This document shows, piece after piece, positions 9,701-19,403 of a stretch of 64,000 nucleotides of DNA. The position numbers were made by a program, and so were the translations under genes. The stretch spans positions 1-64,000 of the forward strand of contig NZ_JBAHUQ010000015.1 of NCBI RefSeq assembly GCF_036689865.1, written 5' to 3'. How positions within the stretch are numbered: the stretch's first letter is position 1; every line of letters begins with the position of its first letter. The notes below the pieces were generated by a model that saw only the letters and a program-made list of their open reading frames with translations, was not told the origin of the DNA and ran no database searches. This stretch comes from Magnetococcus sp. PR-3. Lineage in GTDB: Bacteria; Pseudomonadota; Magnetococcia; Magnetococcales; Magnetococcaceae.

Positions 9701-12298
9701 ATAGGGGAATACCAACGCATTCAGGATAAGTGGTTTGGTGTGGCTCAAGTTTCCACGCCTCCCCAAGAGGATGAGTATGATAAAGATCTACAGCTGACAA
9801 CGGCTGAAAAAGCATGGCTAAAAGCCCACCCAGAGATACGGATGGGGGATGATTTTGCTTGGCCACCCTTTAGCTATCAAAATGATGATGGGCAGTTCAG
9901 TGGTATTGCTTCAGGCTTTGTGGATGTTCTATCTAACAAACTGAATCTCCAGTTCAACCCTGTGTGGGATCTTAAGTGGCCCCAGGTGATACAAGGGATA
10001 AAGGCGCGCAAACTGGATGTGGTGCCAATCATTGTACCCACCGAAGAACGGCGTAAAGAGTTTCTCTTTACTAAGCCTTATATCTCTTTTCCTGTCATTA
10101 TCGCGACCCGTAAAGATGGGCAGTTTATCGATCAACTTTCTGACCTGGAAAAACAGAAGGTTGGTGTGGTTAATGGCTATATTACCCATGAACATCTGAA
10201 GCGGGATCACCCCACATTGAACCTGGTTCCTCAAGATACCACCCTGGCGGGTTTGCAGGCGTTGGAGCAAGGTAAGATTGATGCTTTTATAGGTAATTTG
10301 GGGGTTATTACCTATACCTTGGATAAACGACAAATGGACCAAATTCGGGTGGCAGCACCGACCCCTTATTCCTATGACCTGGCGATGGGGGTTCGTAAGG
10401 ATTGGCCTGAACTGGTGAGCATACTTGATAAAGGTTTGAACACGCTGGATGCCCGCGATCGTGCCGCCATTAAAAACAGTTGGATGGCCATTAATATCCA
10501 GTTTGGGACAGATCTTCGTACCATTTTAATCTGGGTTTTACCGATTGGTATCGTGCTGTTATTGATCATTGGTATGACGTTATTTTGGAACCGGCGTTTG
10601 GGGCAGGAAATTGAACAGCGGCAGAGAGCTGAAGGGGAGATGAAAAAGCTCTCACTGGCTGTGGAGAACAGTCCATCCATGGTGATGATAACCGACCCCC
10701 ATGGAATAATAGAGTATGTGAACCCCCGGTTTGTTGAGGTTACTGGTTTTGAGTGCTCAGAATTAGAAGGAAAAACCGCCAGTATTTTAAAATCTGAACC
10801 AACGGTACCAGATCATTTTCAGACGATGTGGCAAACCATTAATAAGGGTCAGATTTGGCGGGGTGAGGTAGAGAATTGCAAAAAAAATGGAGAGCGTTAC
10901 TGGGCATCCATCTCTATTAGTCCGGTTTTAAGGGAGGGGCAAATTGACCATTTTATCTCTCTACAGGAGGACATTACCGAACAGAAGCAGGTGGCCGAGG
11001 CGATCAAGGAGCGTGAAGAGCGCTTAGATTTAGCGCTACGGGGTGGAAACCTGGGGTTTTGGGATGTGGATTTGGAGACCGGTCATACGGTGGTTAACCA
11101 TCGCTATTCTGAGATCTTTGGCTATGCCACCAAAGATATTAAGCAGATCCGTCAGTTGTGGATGGACTCCTTACACCCTGAGGATCGGGAGCAGGTACTC
11201 AAAGTAGGTGAGGCGTACCGTCAAGGTCGTATGGATGATTATGAAGTGGAGTATCGCATCCTGACCAAGGAAGGAGAGACCAGGTGGGTTGTCTCTAAAG
11301 GGGCTGGTGTGGTTTGGCACCAAGATGGACGCGTACGGCGTATGGTTGGAACCGTCCAAGATATTACCAACTTTAAGCAAGCTGAGTTGACCATTAAACA
11401 GAGTGAAGCCCGGTTTAGAAATTTAGTGGAAGGCTTTGGCTCAGGTTACTTTTTTTACTCCCATGATCGTGATGGTGTCTTTACCTATGTCAGCCCATCT
11501 GTGGAGAAAATGCTTGGCTATACCCCTGATGAATTCATGGTAAACTTTACTGAAATCCTCACCGACGCACCGATGAATGAGGGGGCTGAATTAAAGGCGC
11601 AGCACGTTATGCAGGGTGAGAAAGTTCCGGCCTATCAAGTAGAAGTAAAGAATAAGGATGGCCGCGTCTTTCAATTGCAGGTCTCAGAGGTACCCCATTA
11701 TGATGAAAATGGAGAGGTAGTTGGGCTGGAGGGCATCGCCCATGACATTAGTGAGCTTAAGAAAGCTGAGAAGGAAATTCGTGATAGTCAGCATTTGATG
11801 ACCATGTTGGTTGATAGTATTCCGTCGATTGTGTTTATGAAGGATCGCGATGAAAAGCATGTGCTGATCAACGACTATTTTAAAACAGCGCTGGGTGTGA
11901 CGAGCGACGATGTTATTGGAAAAACAGTTTATGACTTTCCAATACCTAAAGAGGCGGCTGATCTCGTTCATCAACAGGATCGTAAAGTATTGGATGATGA
12001 TGTTCGGATGGAATATGAAGAGAGCCTACCTAACCCAGAAGGTGAAATGCGTCACTATTTTACCCGAAAAATTCCCTTTCGTGATGTCCAAGGCCAGCCC
12101 ATTGGCCTAGTGGGTATTGCTACGGATATTACCGAACGGAAAATTGCAGAGCAGGGTATTCAAGAAAAATTAACCGAGTTGGAAAAATTCAGCGCCGTCG
12201 CCATTGGTCGGGAACTACGCATGATCAACCTTAAACAGGAGATCAATGAACTGCGTACCCAGTTGGGTCATGAGACGCGCTATGAAATTCCGGAATAG
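6782..12298 (+). CDS. Giant kinase-less receptor: five tandem SBP_bac_3 domains, one TM, four PAS domains
   Basis: 1838 residues from the ATG at 6782, preferred to a TTG 21 bp upstream because it gives a Lys-rich signal peptide (MKKKQFNIRIRLIFFLIAIL). Five family-3 solute-binding domains follow at about residues 40-270, 272-500, 515-755, 757-1005 and 1010-1240. The last three each open with the same phrase (TxxExxWLKxxPxIRxGxxxxxPP). One membrane helix (about 1248-1270, WVLPIGIVLLLIIGMTLFW) leads to four PAS domains, each closed by a DIT/DIS-type motif (EDITEQKQ, QDITNFKQ, HDISELKK, TDITERK). The protein ends in a coiled coil (ELEKFSAVAIGRELRMINLK) that normally precedes a kinase, but there is no HisKA, HATPase, GGDEF or receiver. 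Signal output must go through a partner, plausibly the kinase at 13700. A run of ten G (7079-7088) lies in codons 100-103. Confidence 0.9.
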   Translation: MKKKQFNIRIRLIFFLIAILPFLHMVPLYATQKAPDHAQLFSQDPIRIAYCSDCVPFHFQDKEGKPAGILIDLWRLWAQKTGQTVAFDPFSWDESLKKVGGGAYDAHAGLFYNETRDQYLDYGSSLSRTSTHIFLHKGLPAITNMAEITAYRIGVLSGDYVEGFLKDKFPSATIVPYASYEAIVQALNQGEIKAFAADTPSGIYHLKKAGRLHEFNISPSQLLYANDWFVAVTAGSNDLLHYLNEGFKRVSRQERLDVIRRWSSQDHGKALVIAIDRDYPPLTKMTSFGEPAGLLVDFWRAWAKKSGHDVRFRMSDGAGTLKALKAGEADIHSGLFLNKERKEYLSFSKPIYKINSSFYFRRNHQLPNDPARFGASRVGVMESSYQLTALKQQFPEMSLVSYSSWQGVLQALKSGAVDAAIGEDPTMEVLLDELGLRGAITVAPAPYFSNNVYGAVVKEQQTLLENVDQGLGSLSLEQKAQLERIWIKNPRHWVFKASPEQVKRSLKLTDEEQQWLKDNPVIRVGNEMDWPPFDFVEKKKASGFSIDLMRLLARKSGLRLQFINGLKWSELLARFKTGQIDVLPAIMDIPERRVFTDFTEHYITNPTVIVVDKRHKNIRNIEDMRGKRLAIVKGYYYEQSVRDHFPDITVVPVPGFLEGLEAVVYGNVDGFVGSQMVINHTLEKHALAGLQITGRSGIDDMDRFKVRIGVRKSYPKPLHSILEKALQSVTSEERQELRKRWLGLSAPEFFPALTIQERQWLKQHPVIRVGSELDYPPYALVNQAGEADGYSVDLFKAVAKVMGLEVQFQVGPWDTVRTALEQGHIEALPLVGYSPERDKLFDFTPPHTISYAAVFKNKNTKMPSRIEDLKGQRIVVMQGDATHDYLVENKLDHQLVLVKTIPEALKKLDAGDAELALVPRLVGVLTLKELNLSKVELTSMQFDLYGRGFGFAVQEGNSALLAQLNHGLKIIKEIGEYQRIQDKWFGVAQVSTPPQEDEYDKDLQLTTAEKAWLKAHPEIRMGDDFAWPPFSYQNDDGQFSGIASGFVDVLSNKLNLQFNPVWDLKWPQVIQGIKARKLDVVPIIVPTEERRKEFLFTKPYISFPVIIATRKDGQFIDQLSDLEKQKVGVVNGYITHEHLKRDHPTLNLVPQDTTLAGLQALEQGKIDAFIGNLGVITYTLDKRQMDQIRVAAPTPYSYDLAMGVRKDWPELVSILDKGLNTLDARDRAAIKNSWMAINIQFGTDLRTILIWVLPIGIVLLLIIGMTLFWNRRLGQEIEQRQRAEGEMKKLSLAVENSPSMVMITDPHGIIEYVNPRFVEVTGFECSELEGKTASILKSEPTVPDHFQTMWQTINKGQIWRGEVENCKKNGERYWASISISPVLREGQIDHFISLQEDITEQKQVAEAIKEREERLDLALRGGNLGFWDVDLETGHTVVNHRYSEIFGYATKDIKQIRQLWMDSLHPEDREQVLKVGEAYRQGRMDDYEVEYRILTKEGETRWVVSKGAGVVWHQDGRVRRMVGTVQDITNFKQAELTIKQSEARFRNLVEGFGSGYFFYSHDRDGVFTYVSPSVEKMLGYTPDEFMVNFTEILTDAPMNEGAELKAQHVMQGEKVPAYQVEVKNKDGRVFQLQVSEVPHYDENGEVVGLEGIAHDISELKKAEKEIRDSQHLMTMLVDSIPSIVFMKDRDEKHVLINDYFKTALGVTSDDVIGKTVYDFPIPKEAADLVHQQDRKVLDDDVRMEYEESLPNPEGEMRHYFTRKIPFRDVQGQPIGLVGIATDITERKIAEQGIQEKLTELEKFSAVAIGRELRMINLKQEINELRTQLGHETRYEIPE

Positions 12299-12346
12299 GT
12301 TTAAGTATACGTTTATCGGTTCTTAGGTATAAGTAGGTGCAAGAAA

Positions 12347-13693
12347 ATGAAAAACCATAAAAAAAACATGTTACGTGGGGTTGTACTATCTCTCACCTTA
12401 TTGATGTTTACGCTTGTTCCTACACTGCTGTATGCAGGCACTATTGATTGGCATAAAGTACGTCGTTTGCAAGGGGAGGCTTTTTTAGAGTATGTCTCCT
12501 CTTTGGATCTTAAGGGCCAACAGGCCATCGATTTTTGGAAAAAAATCCCTCTAAGCCGGGCTAATAAACAGGTGAGTAACCTGTTTAGAAAAGAAGCCTT
12601 CGCCATCTATATGAAAAAATATCCTCGACCTGGTCTAAAAAGGGTAGAAGCCTTTGTTGCTGGAACCGGGCAAGATATTACAGGTCCCATCAGTGGCCAA
12701 AAACTCAAGCTACCCTTTACCTCTCTCTATCCATTGGCAGACGGTCCGATCGGTGATCCTAACCGTACCTACCGTGTTGCCTATACCATTCATGGTTTAA
12801 GTCACCCCTGGTTATTGAATAATGCGGACTCTGCCCAGTGGCAAGCGGACAGACACCCCAATGTAGCGTTAACCGTTTTAGACCCAGAGTTTGATAATGA
12901 TAAGCAGGCGGCTCAGATCGATGCTTTGATCGAACAGAAGGTGGATGGCATTCTTGTTTGGCCGATGCAGGAGGCGCCCACAGGACCCCCGGTTGACCGA
13001 GCAAGTAAAGCGGGTATTCCCACAGTTTCTGTTGATCGTTTAGTGGGTAGCCGTGCTGTGCGGGCCCAGGTAACAGGTAACTTCCCAGCCAATGGTGCCC
13101 AGCAAGGGCTCTATCTTGTCCATCGCTTGCGCCAGGAGACGGGCAAGGTTGCGGGTAAAATTGTCATGATCCGCAAACCCCACGGCAGTACAGCAGACTC
13201 TATGCGTACGGGGCATTTTTTAAAAGTCATCAGCTATTTTCCAGATATCCAAATTTTAGAGAGCCATCATAACAGCAGTAACCGTGCGGTTTCTAAACAG
13301 CAGGTGGCTGCGGTTCTAGAAAAATATCCACACATTGATGCCATTTTTTGTACAGGTGCCGAACAGAGCATGGGGGCTGTTGCTGCGGTTGATGAAGCCA
13401 AACGCTGGCACAGTCGTACAGAGGGTCGGCGTATGATTATTCTTAATAATGATGACCTCTTTGAAGCATTAAAGGCTGTGGAAGAGGACAAAATAGCCAT
13501 GACAGCACCCTATACACCCCTGCTTGGTGCGTTGGGTTTGCGGGTTTTACTTAAGACAATCATTGGCGAGCCTATACCTAAAAATGTGACCTCTCCTGAT
13601 CTACCTATGGTTACACACCAAGGAGAAAACATCTTTGGTATCCCTACCATCCCTGTCAAAACGTGGGTTCCCTATTCTTATGGGCGGCGGTAG
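12347..13693 (+). CDS. Periplasmic sugar-binding-type protein (Peripla_BP_4-like) paired with a hybrid kinase
   Basis: 448 residues. A signal peptide (about 1-30, TLLYAG) is followed by a helical N-terminal extension (about 31-120) and then a ribose/galactose-type periplasmic-binding fold. Seen are YRVAYTIHGLSHPWLLNNADSAQW, DKQAAQIDALIEQKVDGILVWP, AGIPTVSVDR, and the second-lobe GKIVMIRKP and HIDAIFCTGAEQSMGAVAAVDEA. It lies 48 bp after the giant receptor, and its stop codon directly abuts the hybrid kinase gene. There is no transporter nearby. By analogy with LuxP/TorT-type proteins it probably presents a ligand to the sensor domain of the neighbouring kinase. The ligand is unknown. Confidence 0.85.
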   Translation: MKNHKKNMLRGVVLSLTLLMFTLVPTLLYAGTIDWHKVRRLQGEAFLEYVSSLDLKGQQAIDFWKKIPLSRANKQVSNLFRKEAFAIYMKKYPRPGLKRVEAFVAGTGQDITGPISGQKLKLPFTSLYPLADGPIGDPNRTYRVAYTIHGLSHPWLLNNADSAQWQADRHPNVALTVLDPEFDNDKQAAQIDALIEQKVDGILVWPMQEAPTGPPVDRASKAGIPTVSVDRLVGSRAVRAQVTGNFPANGAQQGLYLVHRLRQETGKVAGKIVMIRKPHGSTADSMRTGHFLKVISYFPDIQILESHHNSSNRAVSKQQVAAVLEKYPHIDAIFCTGAEQSMGAVAAVDEAKRWHSRTEGRRMIILNNDDLFEALKAVEEDKIAMTAPYTPLLGALGLRVLLKTIIGEPIPKNVTSPDLPMVTHQGENIFGIPTIPVKTWVPYSYGRR

Positions 13694-13699
13694 TTGGTT

Positions 13700-16600
13700 A
13701 TGGCATCTTCTCTGAAAATTCGAACTCGGCTTCTGCTGTTGTTGTGTGCCATTAGCTTGGTTCCTTTAACGCTGGTCACACTTTTTTTATTAGACCGCTC
13801 ACAGCAAGCGCTCTCTGAAGCTGCGTACGCTCAGCTACGTACGGTACGTGATACTAAAATTATTAATATTCAGCGCTATTTTGCTGAGAACCGTTCTGAT
13901 ATCAGTGTTCTTTCCAAAACATCCCACATGAGTAATGCGCTGGATGCCTTCTCTTCTGCCTTAACCGAAGAGGGGTTGGATCAATCACAATACGATTATT
14001 ATGAGAGTTTAGATTTTGGCGATGGCTTTAAAAATTTTATGACCGAAAATGGTCATTACGATCTGATGTTAATCACGCTGGAAGGGGATATTGTTTACTC
14101 CGTCCGCAAGGAGTCTGATCTAACCAAAAATGTGTTGGCAAAACCGCTGGCAAAGACCCTTTTGGGGCAAAGTTTCAAAAAGGGCTTGGAGCAGGTTGTG
14201 ACAACGGATTTCTCCCTTTATGGACCTTCAAAAGATCAACCCATCTCTTTTTTGCTGGCCCCCATTATTAATTTGGGGCAGACCCTTGGTGTGGTGGTGC
14301 TTAAAACCACACCTGAACGTATTAATGAGATTATGTCTGATCGCTCTGGTATGGGTAAAACCAGTGAGTCCTACCTGGTTGGTGCAGACTATCTTATGCG
14401 CTCAAATTCCTATTTAGATCCAACGAACCGTACCATGTCCACCTCCTTTACCAACCCGGATAAAGGGCATGTTAAGACCTATGCCAGTAAACAGGCCATG
14501 CTTGGTCAGACCGGCCAGAACATTATTCTCGACTACCGTCACATACCGGTCCTGTCGGCTTATGCTCCCCTTGAATTGGAGTTTGGTCGGTACGCCTTAA
14601 TGGCAGAGATTGATGAGTCGGAGGCTTTTGCCCCGATCTATCAACTGCAACGGCTGATGTGGCTTGTTGGGGGAGGGGGGTTGTTGCTGGTATTGGCCAC
14701 AGCACTCATTTTTGCCACGCTGATCAGCCGGCCCATTGTTCTTTTAACCCAGGCTTCTAAAGAGATTTCAGAAGGTAATTTAGAGCAGAATATCGTGGTT
14801 AAAAGTGGTGATGAGTTGGGGATTTTATCGGACAATTTTAACCGAATGCGTCTCTCTATTCGTGAGAATTTACACCAGCTTCATGAAAAAAAAGAGGAGC
14901 TGGACCAAACCAACGCCGGTTTGGAGCATAAAGTGATTCAGCGAACCCAAGAGCTTGAAAAAGAGCGGGATCAGCTGAAAGAGATTTTTAATACCAGCCC
15001 GGTCGCGGTATCGATTATTACCGATGGCACGTTTCGTTTTGTCAATAAAATGATGCGCGATACGTTTGCGATGGAAGAAGGGGATGCGGCTGCCCAGGTT
15101 TTTGTAGATATTCAAGTATGGGATGAGATCTTAGCATCCATATCCCAGTGTGGTATTTACCAGGACTCTGATGTCTGTTTTCATGGGCGTGATGGTCAAA
15201 TCCACCATATGGTGGCCACCTTTTACACCATTCACTTTCAAGGGGGAAATGGGCTGTTGGGGTGGGCGATTGATATTACCGAACGTAAACGTATGGAGGA
15301 TGAAGTTCGCCGAATTGCTTTTCAGTCTGATCAGGCCCTGGATCTGGCGAAATCAGGATATTGGTATGTCTCCTTTGATGATCCGGATCATTACATCTCC
15401 TCTGAACGGACGGTGGCGTTGTTTGGTGACCCGCCACGACCCCCGAACTATCGCTATAATATTCAGAATGAGTGGTACAACAACCTGTTGGCGGCAGACC
15501 CCGACGTGGCAGCAAAGGCACTAAAAAATTATCAGTCTGCTATTTTAGGTGAGGTGCCGTTTTATGATGCAACCTTTGCCTATAAACGTCCTTTAGATGG
15601 TCGCGTTGTGTGGATCCATGCCCTGGGCCATGTGGTGCGGGATGATGATGGTAAACCCACAGACATGTATGGCGTGACCATGGATGTGACCGAAAGTAAG
15701 CGTTTGGAGCTTGAGTTAAAGGGACGTATTGATGAGCTGGCGGATGCCCGGCGCGCAAGCCTCAATATGATGCTGGATCTGGAAGAAGAGAGAAAGCTTG
15801 CGGAGCAATTGCGAGAAAAGGCGGATGAGGCCAACCAGGCAAAATCAGACTTTTTGGCCAATATGTCCCATGAAATCCGTACGCCTATGAATGCCATTAT
15901 CGGTATGAGCCATTTAGCACTGCGTACAACACTGGATGCCAAGCAGAGAAACTATATCGAAAAAGTCCATCGCTCGGCGGAGGCTCTCTTAGGCATTATT
16001 AATGACATTCTCGATTTTTCAAAAATTGAGGCTGGTAAACTGGATATGGAGCAAGTGCCCTTCCGGTTGGAGGATGTCCTGGAAAATCTCGCCAATCTGG
16101 TTGGTTTAAAGGCAGAAGAGAAAGGTTTGGAGTTGCTGTTTGATACCGACCAAGAGACCCCAATGGCATTGGAAGGGGACCCGCTACGACTGGGGCAGAT
16201 TCTTATTAATTTGGGTAATAATGCGGTTAAGTTTACCGATCGTGGAGAGATTGTTCTCTCCACCAAAGTACGTGAAATTGAGCATGGAGAAGCCCTCTTC
16301 CATTTTGCTGTTCGAGATACCGGTATTGGTATGACACCCGAGCAACAGGGCAAGCTATTTCAATCCTTCAGTCAGGCAGACAGTTCAACATCACGTAAAT
16401 ATGGTGGCACAGGACTGGGCCTAACCATTTCCAAACGGCTCTCTGAAATGATGGGTGGAGAGGTGTGGGTTGAGAGTGAGCAAGGGGTGGGGAGCACATT
16501 CCAGTTTACCGCTCGCTTTGTGATCCAAGCCAACCCCAAACCCCGTTTAATCGTTAAAGAGGAAGAGCTAACAGGGCTTAGGGTTTTGGTGGTGGATGAT

Positions 16601-18055
16601 AATGCAACGGCACGGGAGATTCTCTCCACCATGGCTGTGAGCTTTGGTATGGAGGTGGATGTTGTAAGTAATGGTTCCCAGGCATTAACAGAAACCGCGG
16701 TGATGGATGAAAAGGGTATTCCTTATCATATCATTCTCATGGATTGGCAGATGCCGGGTATGGATGGGGTTGAGTGTTTAAAGCAGTTACAACAGTCTGT
16801 GCAGCATGCCCCCCCTGCAGTCATTATGGTGACAGCCTTTGGACGTGAAGAGGCCATGCATGCTGCTGAGCAAAAAGGGGCAGATGTACCCTTTGTGTTA
16901 TCCAAACCCGTGACACCTTCTTCTCTGTTAGATGCCATTGGCCATGTGCTTGGCCGGGGTGTGATCCGAGGTGCAGGCAGTGAACATAGAACCGTTGAAG
17001 ATAGTGATGCAGAGCGGCACTTAAGAGGGGCGCATGTGCTGCTGGTTGAGGATAACGAGGTGAACCAGGAGTTGGCTTTGGCTCTGTTGGCCAATGCTGG
17101 GGTAACGGCCAAAACAGCGGAAAATGGTGCCTTGGCACTGGAGCTTCTTAGCTGTGGTGAAGTCTTTGATGGTGTGTTAATGGATGTTCAAATGCCGGTT
17201 ATGGATGGCTACACTGCAACCCAAGAAATTCGCAAGCAGAGTCAATATGATGCACTCCCTGTTATTGCCATGACGGCTAATGTTATGGCCGATGATCTGG
17301 AAAAAGCTCGGAATGCGGGGATGAACGGCCATATTGGTAAGCCCATTAATGTACGGGAAATGCTATCCACCATGGCAAAATGGATCACCCCTGCACACCC
17401 AGTAGAGAGCGTGGTCAGAGATGATTCTGATGATGTGCAAGCGCCCTCTGCCTTCATCGCTTTGGCGGGGATTGATACCGAAGCGGGTATGGAGCGTATG
17501 GGGGGGAATGCAGTTGCTTACGGTAAGCTATTGAAAAAGTTTGCTCAGAACCAGTCAGATGCCATTGAGCAAATCACAGAGGCTATGGCACAACAGGATC
17601 AAACCTTATCCATTAGGCTGGCCCATACACTTAAAGGTGTGGCAGGAAATATTGCTGCCCAGATGTTGTACCAAGTGGCTGAAAAGTTGGAAACTTCACT
17701 AAAAGAAGGGGATGACATACAGGCGGGTCTGGATCTTACAGAGGTTTCAGATCAGCTCTCTGTGGTATTGACGGCCATTGCCTCGTTGGATGCTGAGCAA
17801 GCAACCGATCATGTCGGCACGTCAACGGTCGATGAACAAGTGATCCAGTCTGAACTTCAGCGGCTACGTGATCTGCTGGAAGATGATGATTCAGAAGCGA
17901 CGGATGCTGTGGAACATTTAAGAACACTGCTGCCTGAACAAAGCTTGGCCAGTGAGCCGTTGAAGATGATTGAAACAGCCGTTGATGGTTATGATTTTGA
18001 TGAAGCTTTAGAAGCTTTAGACCAGCTGACGAATTTATTAGAGCTCTCTTCCTAA
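13700..18055 (+). CDS. Hybrid sensor histidine kinase: Cache-HAMP-PAS-PAS-HisKA-HATPase-REC-REC-HPt
   Basis: 1451 residues from the ATG at 13700; a TTG two codons earlier adjoins the preceding stop codon. TM1 is at about 9-30, then a periplasmic Cache-like sensor, TM2 at 319-342, HAMP at about 343-395 and PAS domains at about 427-540 and 552-665. The HisKA phosphoacceptor is H724 ([16 protein letters not shown]). The ATPase has its N box (NNAVKF), DTGIGM and GGTGLGL. Receiver 1 has Asp 1015 ([11 protein letters not shown]) and receiver 2 Asp 1162 ([11 protein letters not shown]). The HPt has H1309 ([10 protein letters not shown]). A helical tail of about 80 residues follows. This is a complete internal phosphorelay. 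No dedicated response regulator is adjacent. It forms an operon with the binding protein and probably the giant receptor. Confidence 0.93.
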   Translation: MASSLKIRTRLLLLLCAISLVPLTLVTLFLLDRSQQALSEAAYAQLRTVRDTKIINIQRYFAENRSDISVLSKTSHMSNALDAFSSALTEEGLDQSQYDYYESLDFGDGFKNFMTENGHYDLMLITLEGDIVYSVRKESDLTKNVLAKPLAKTLLGQSFKKGLEQVVTTDFSLYGPSKDQPISFLLAPIINLGQTLGVVVLKTTPERINEIMSDRSGMGKTSESYLVGADYLMRSNSYLDPTNRTMSTSFTNPDKGHVKTYASKQAMLGQTGQNIILDYRHIPVLSAYAPLELEFGRYALMAEIDESEAFAPIYQLQRLMWLVGGGGLLLVLATALIFATLISRPIVLLTQASKEISEGNLEQNIVVKSGDELGILSDNFNRMRLSIRENLHQLHEKKEELDQTNAGLEHKVIQRTQELEKERDQLKEIFNTSPVAVSIITDGTFRFVNKMMRDTFAMEEGDAAAQVFVDIQVWDEILASISQCGIYQDSDVCFHGRDGQIHHMVATFYTIHFQGGNGLLGWAIDITERKRMEDEVRRIAFQSDQALDLAKSGYWYVSFDDPDHYISSERTVALFGDPPRPPNYRYNIQNEWYNNLLAADPDVAAKALKNYQSAILGEVPFYDATFAYKRPLDGRVVWIHALGHVVRDDDGKPTDMYGVTMDVTESKRLELELKGRIDELADARRASLNMMLDLEEERKLAEQLREKADEANQAKSDFLANMSHEIRTPMNAIIGMSHLALRTTLDAKQRNYIEKVHRSAEALLGIINDILDFSKIEAGKLDMEQVPFRLEDVLENLANLVGLKAEEKGLELLFDTDQETPMALEGDPLRLGQILINLGNNAVKFTDRGEIVLSTKVREIEHGEALFHFAVRDTGIGMTPEQQGKLFQSFSQADSSTSRKYGGTGLGLTISKRLSEMMGGEVWVESEQGVGSTFQFTARFVIQANPKPRLIVKEEELTGLRVLVVDDNATAREILSTMAVSFGMEVDVVSNGSQALTETAVMDEKGIPYHIILMDWQMPGMDGVECLKQLQQSVQHAPPAVIMVTAFGREEAMHAAEQKGADVPFVLSKPVTPSSLLDAIGHVLGRGVIRGAGSEHRTVEDSDAERHLRGAHVLLVEDNEVNQELALALLANAGVTAKTAENGALALELLSCGEVFDGVLMDVQMPVMDGYTATQEIRKQSQYDALPVIAMTANVMADDLEKARNAGMNGHIGKPINVREMLSTMAKWITPAHPVESVVRDDSDDVQAPSAFIALAGIDTEAGMERMGGNAVAYGKLLKKFAQNQSDAIEQITEAMAQQDQTLSIRLAHTLKGVAGNIAAQMLYQVAEKLETSLKEGDDIQAGLDLTEVSDQLSVVLTAIASLDAEQATDHVGTSTVDEQVIQSELQRLRDLLEDDDSEATDAVEHLRTLLPEQSLASEPLKMIETAVDGYDFDEALEALDQLTNLLELSS

Positions 18056-18542
18056 GTCGCCGCATGGGGTGACGCAGACTTTGTTCTAAGTGCTTTAAGG
18101 TGGCTGTGGTTTAGATCGCTGCGTATCGATGGTTACCGTGGGAAGAGTCAGGCTACAACCGTGTGTGTTAAGTGAGCGTAAAAGTTGGGCAGGGGGCTTG
18201 GTTTTCTTCACCGAGTGCAGGGTAGGCGCTCTCCCTGTATCCAAACTGTTTTAGCGGCATAGTCAAAATAACCAGTCGTGTGTCTCACTCTTTTCAAGAC
18301 TTTGGCTGGTTGTTATGACAAACCCTTGAACCTAAGATATTTGTATCTCTTAAAAAGGGGGAAAGGGCCTTTATGGCCAATCAACCGCTGTGCCATGGGG
18401 TATGGATCCTGGGCTATATCCATTCCTTAGCGGCGTTGGCTGCTGGAGGCTTGTGCTTGTTTGGCGTGAATAGTGCTAATTATTTGTGTGTTCAATCTAT
18501 TCTCTCCTGGCCTATAGCAGGCAAAGAAAACGGTTCGCCCTT
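18056..18542. other. Intergenic region with a doubtful 60-codon frame
   Basis: No terminator with a T-tract was found after the hybrid kinase. A 60-codon frame starts at 18373 (MANQPLCHGVWILGYIHS) behind a purine-rich GGGGGAAAGGG and ends at 18555, overlapping the ATG at 18543 of the FkbM gene. It could be a leader peptide or chance. I leave it unannotated as a gene. Nothing else stands out. Confidence 0.4.
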
Positions 18543-19373
18543 ATGTCTCCTTTGAAGCGTCTGATATTCCTTTTTGCGGTCATTCTAAAAAAGAACCCCA
18601 TCACATTTATTTGGGCTTGGAACCTGTTACGCAAGTTTGCTTTTTATAAGCCTGCTCTGCTGCTACCGCATGATAAGAGCTATTTGGGGATCGGGCTTAT
18701 TCCAGAGCTTGAAGGTGGCTTTTATCTGGATGTTGGCGCCAACAATGGGCTTTCTGCGCTATCGATTTTGGCCATAGATCCCAAGGCCAATGTGCTCTCT
18801 ATTGAGGCAAACCGTTATCATCAGCGCTCCCTGAATGCCATCCATCAACGTTATCCACGTTGTGATTTTAAAATTGTCGCTGCTGGAACGGAACCAGGCA
18901 CTTTGACCTTCACCACTCCAGTATTTCTTGGCCAGCCCATTACACTCTATACCTCACTTGATAAAGCGTATCTGCAGCGTGAGATGGGACGGGTCTTTCC
19001 TCCCCTGTTCAGACGTATGATGCGTTATGAACAGGATACTGTAGAGGTAATCCCTTTAGACCAGTTAGAGCTAAAGCCAGCTTTTATTAAAGTAGATGCC
19101 GAGGGTGTGGATCATCTGGTGCTTCAAGGTTTGAGACAGACGATCGAAAACGCTCAAGCTGTGGTGATGTTTGAGTATGATCCAGACAATTTTGAGCATA
19201 TTGCCCAGCTGTTTACGCAACTGAACTATCATCTTATACAGTTCGATGCCCAGCAATCATGCTTTACACCGTTTGATATAAGCTCTACGCAGCAAGAGTA
19301 TGATCAAGGCGAGCTGGCTGTTAATCCCTATGCCGTTCCAAAGGCCATGAAAGAGCGCTTGTTAAACCTCTAA
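18543..19373 (+). CDS. FkbM-family SAM-dependent methyltransferase
   Basis: 276 residues from the ATG at 18543; an in-frame start 57 bp upstream (18486) would give 295. Neither start has a clear ribosome site. A Rossmann SAM fold is seen: GGFYLDVGANNGLSALSIL (motif I), VLSIEANRYHQRS (motif II acidic residue), KIVAAGTEPGTLTF, and PAFIKVDAEGVDHLVLQG, the typical FkbM IKxDxEGxE block. FkbM enzymes O-methylate sugars and polyketides. The N-terminal part before the SAM motif (about 40 residues) is hydrophobic and may associate with the membrane. It lies at the head of a glycan locus, so a methylated surface sugar is the likely product. Confidence 0.85.
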   Translation: MSPLKRLIFLFAVILKKNPITFIWAWNLLRKFAFYKPALLLPHDKSYLGIGLIPELEGGFYLDVGANNGLSALSILAIDPKANVLSIEANRYHQRSLNAIHQRYPRCDFKIVAAGTEPGTLTFTTPVFLGQPITLYTSLDKAYLQREMGRVFPPLFRRMMRYEQDTVEVIPLDQLELKPAFIKVDAEGVDHLVLQGLRQTIENAQAVVMFEYDPDNFEHIAQLFTQLNYHLIQFDAQQSCFTPFDISSTQQEYDQGELAVNPYAVPKAMKERLLNL

Positions 19374-19403
19374 TCTACGCGTGTCTGGTGCCATCCATAG
19401 CTT

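Noticed and set aside
18373-18555. 60-codon frame before the FkbM gene
   Set aside because: A purine-rich stretch precedes it, but the protein has no recognisable feature and overlaps the likely FkbM start out of frame. Not strong enough to call.
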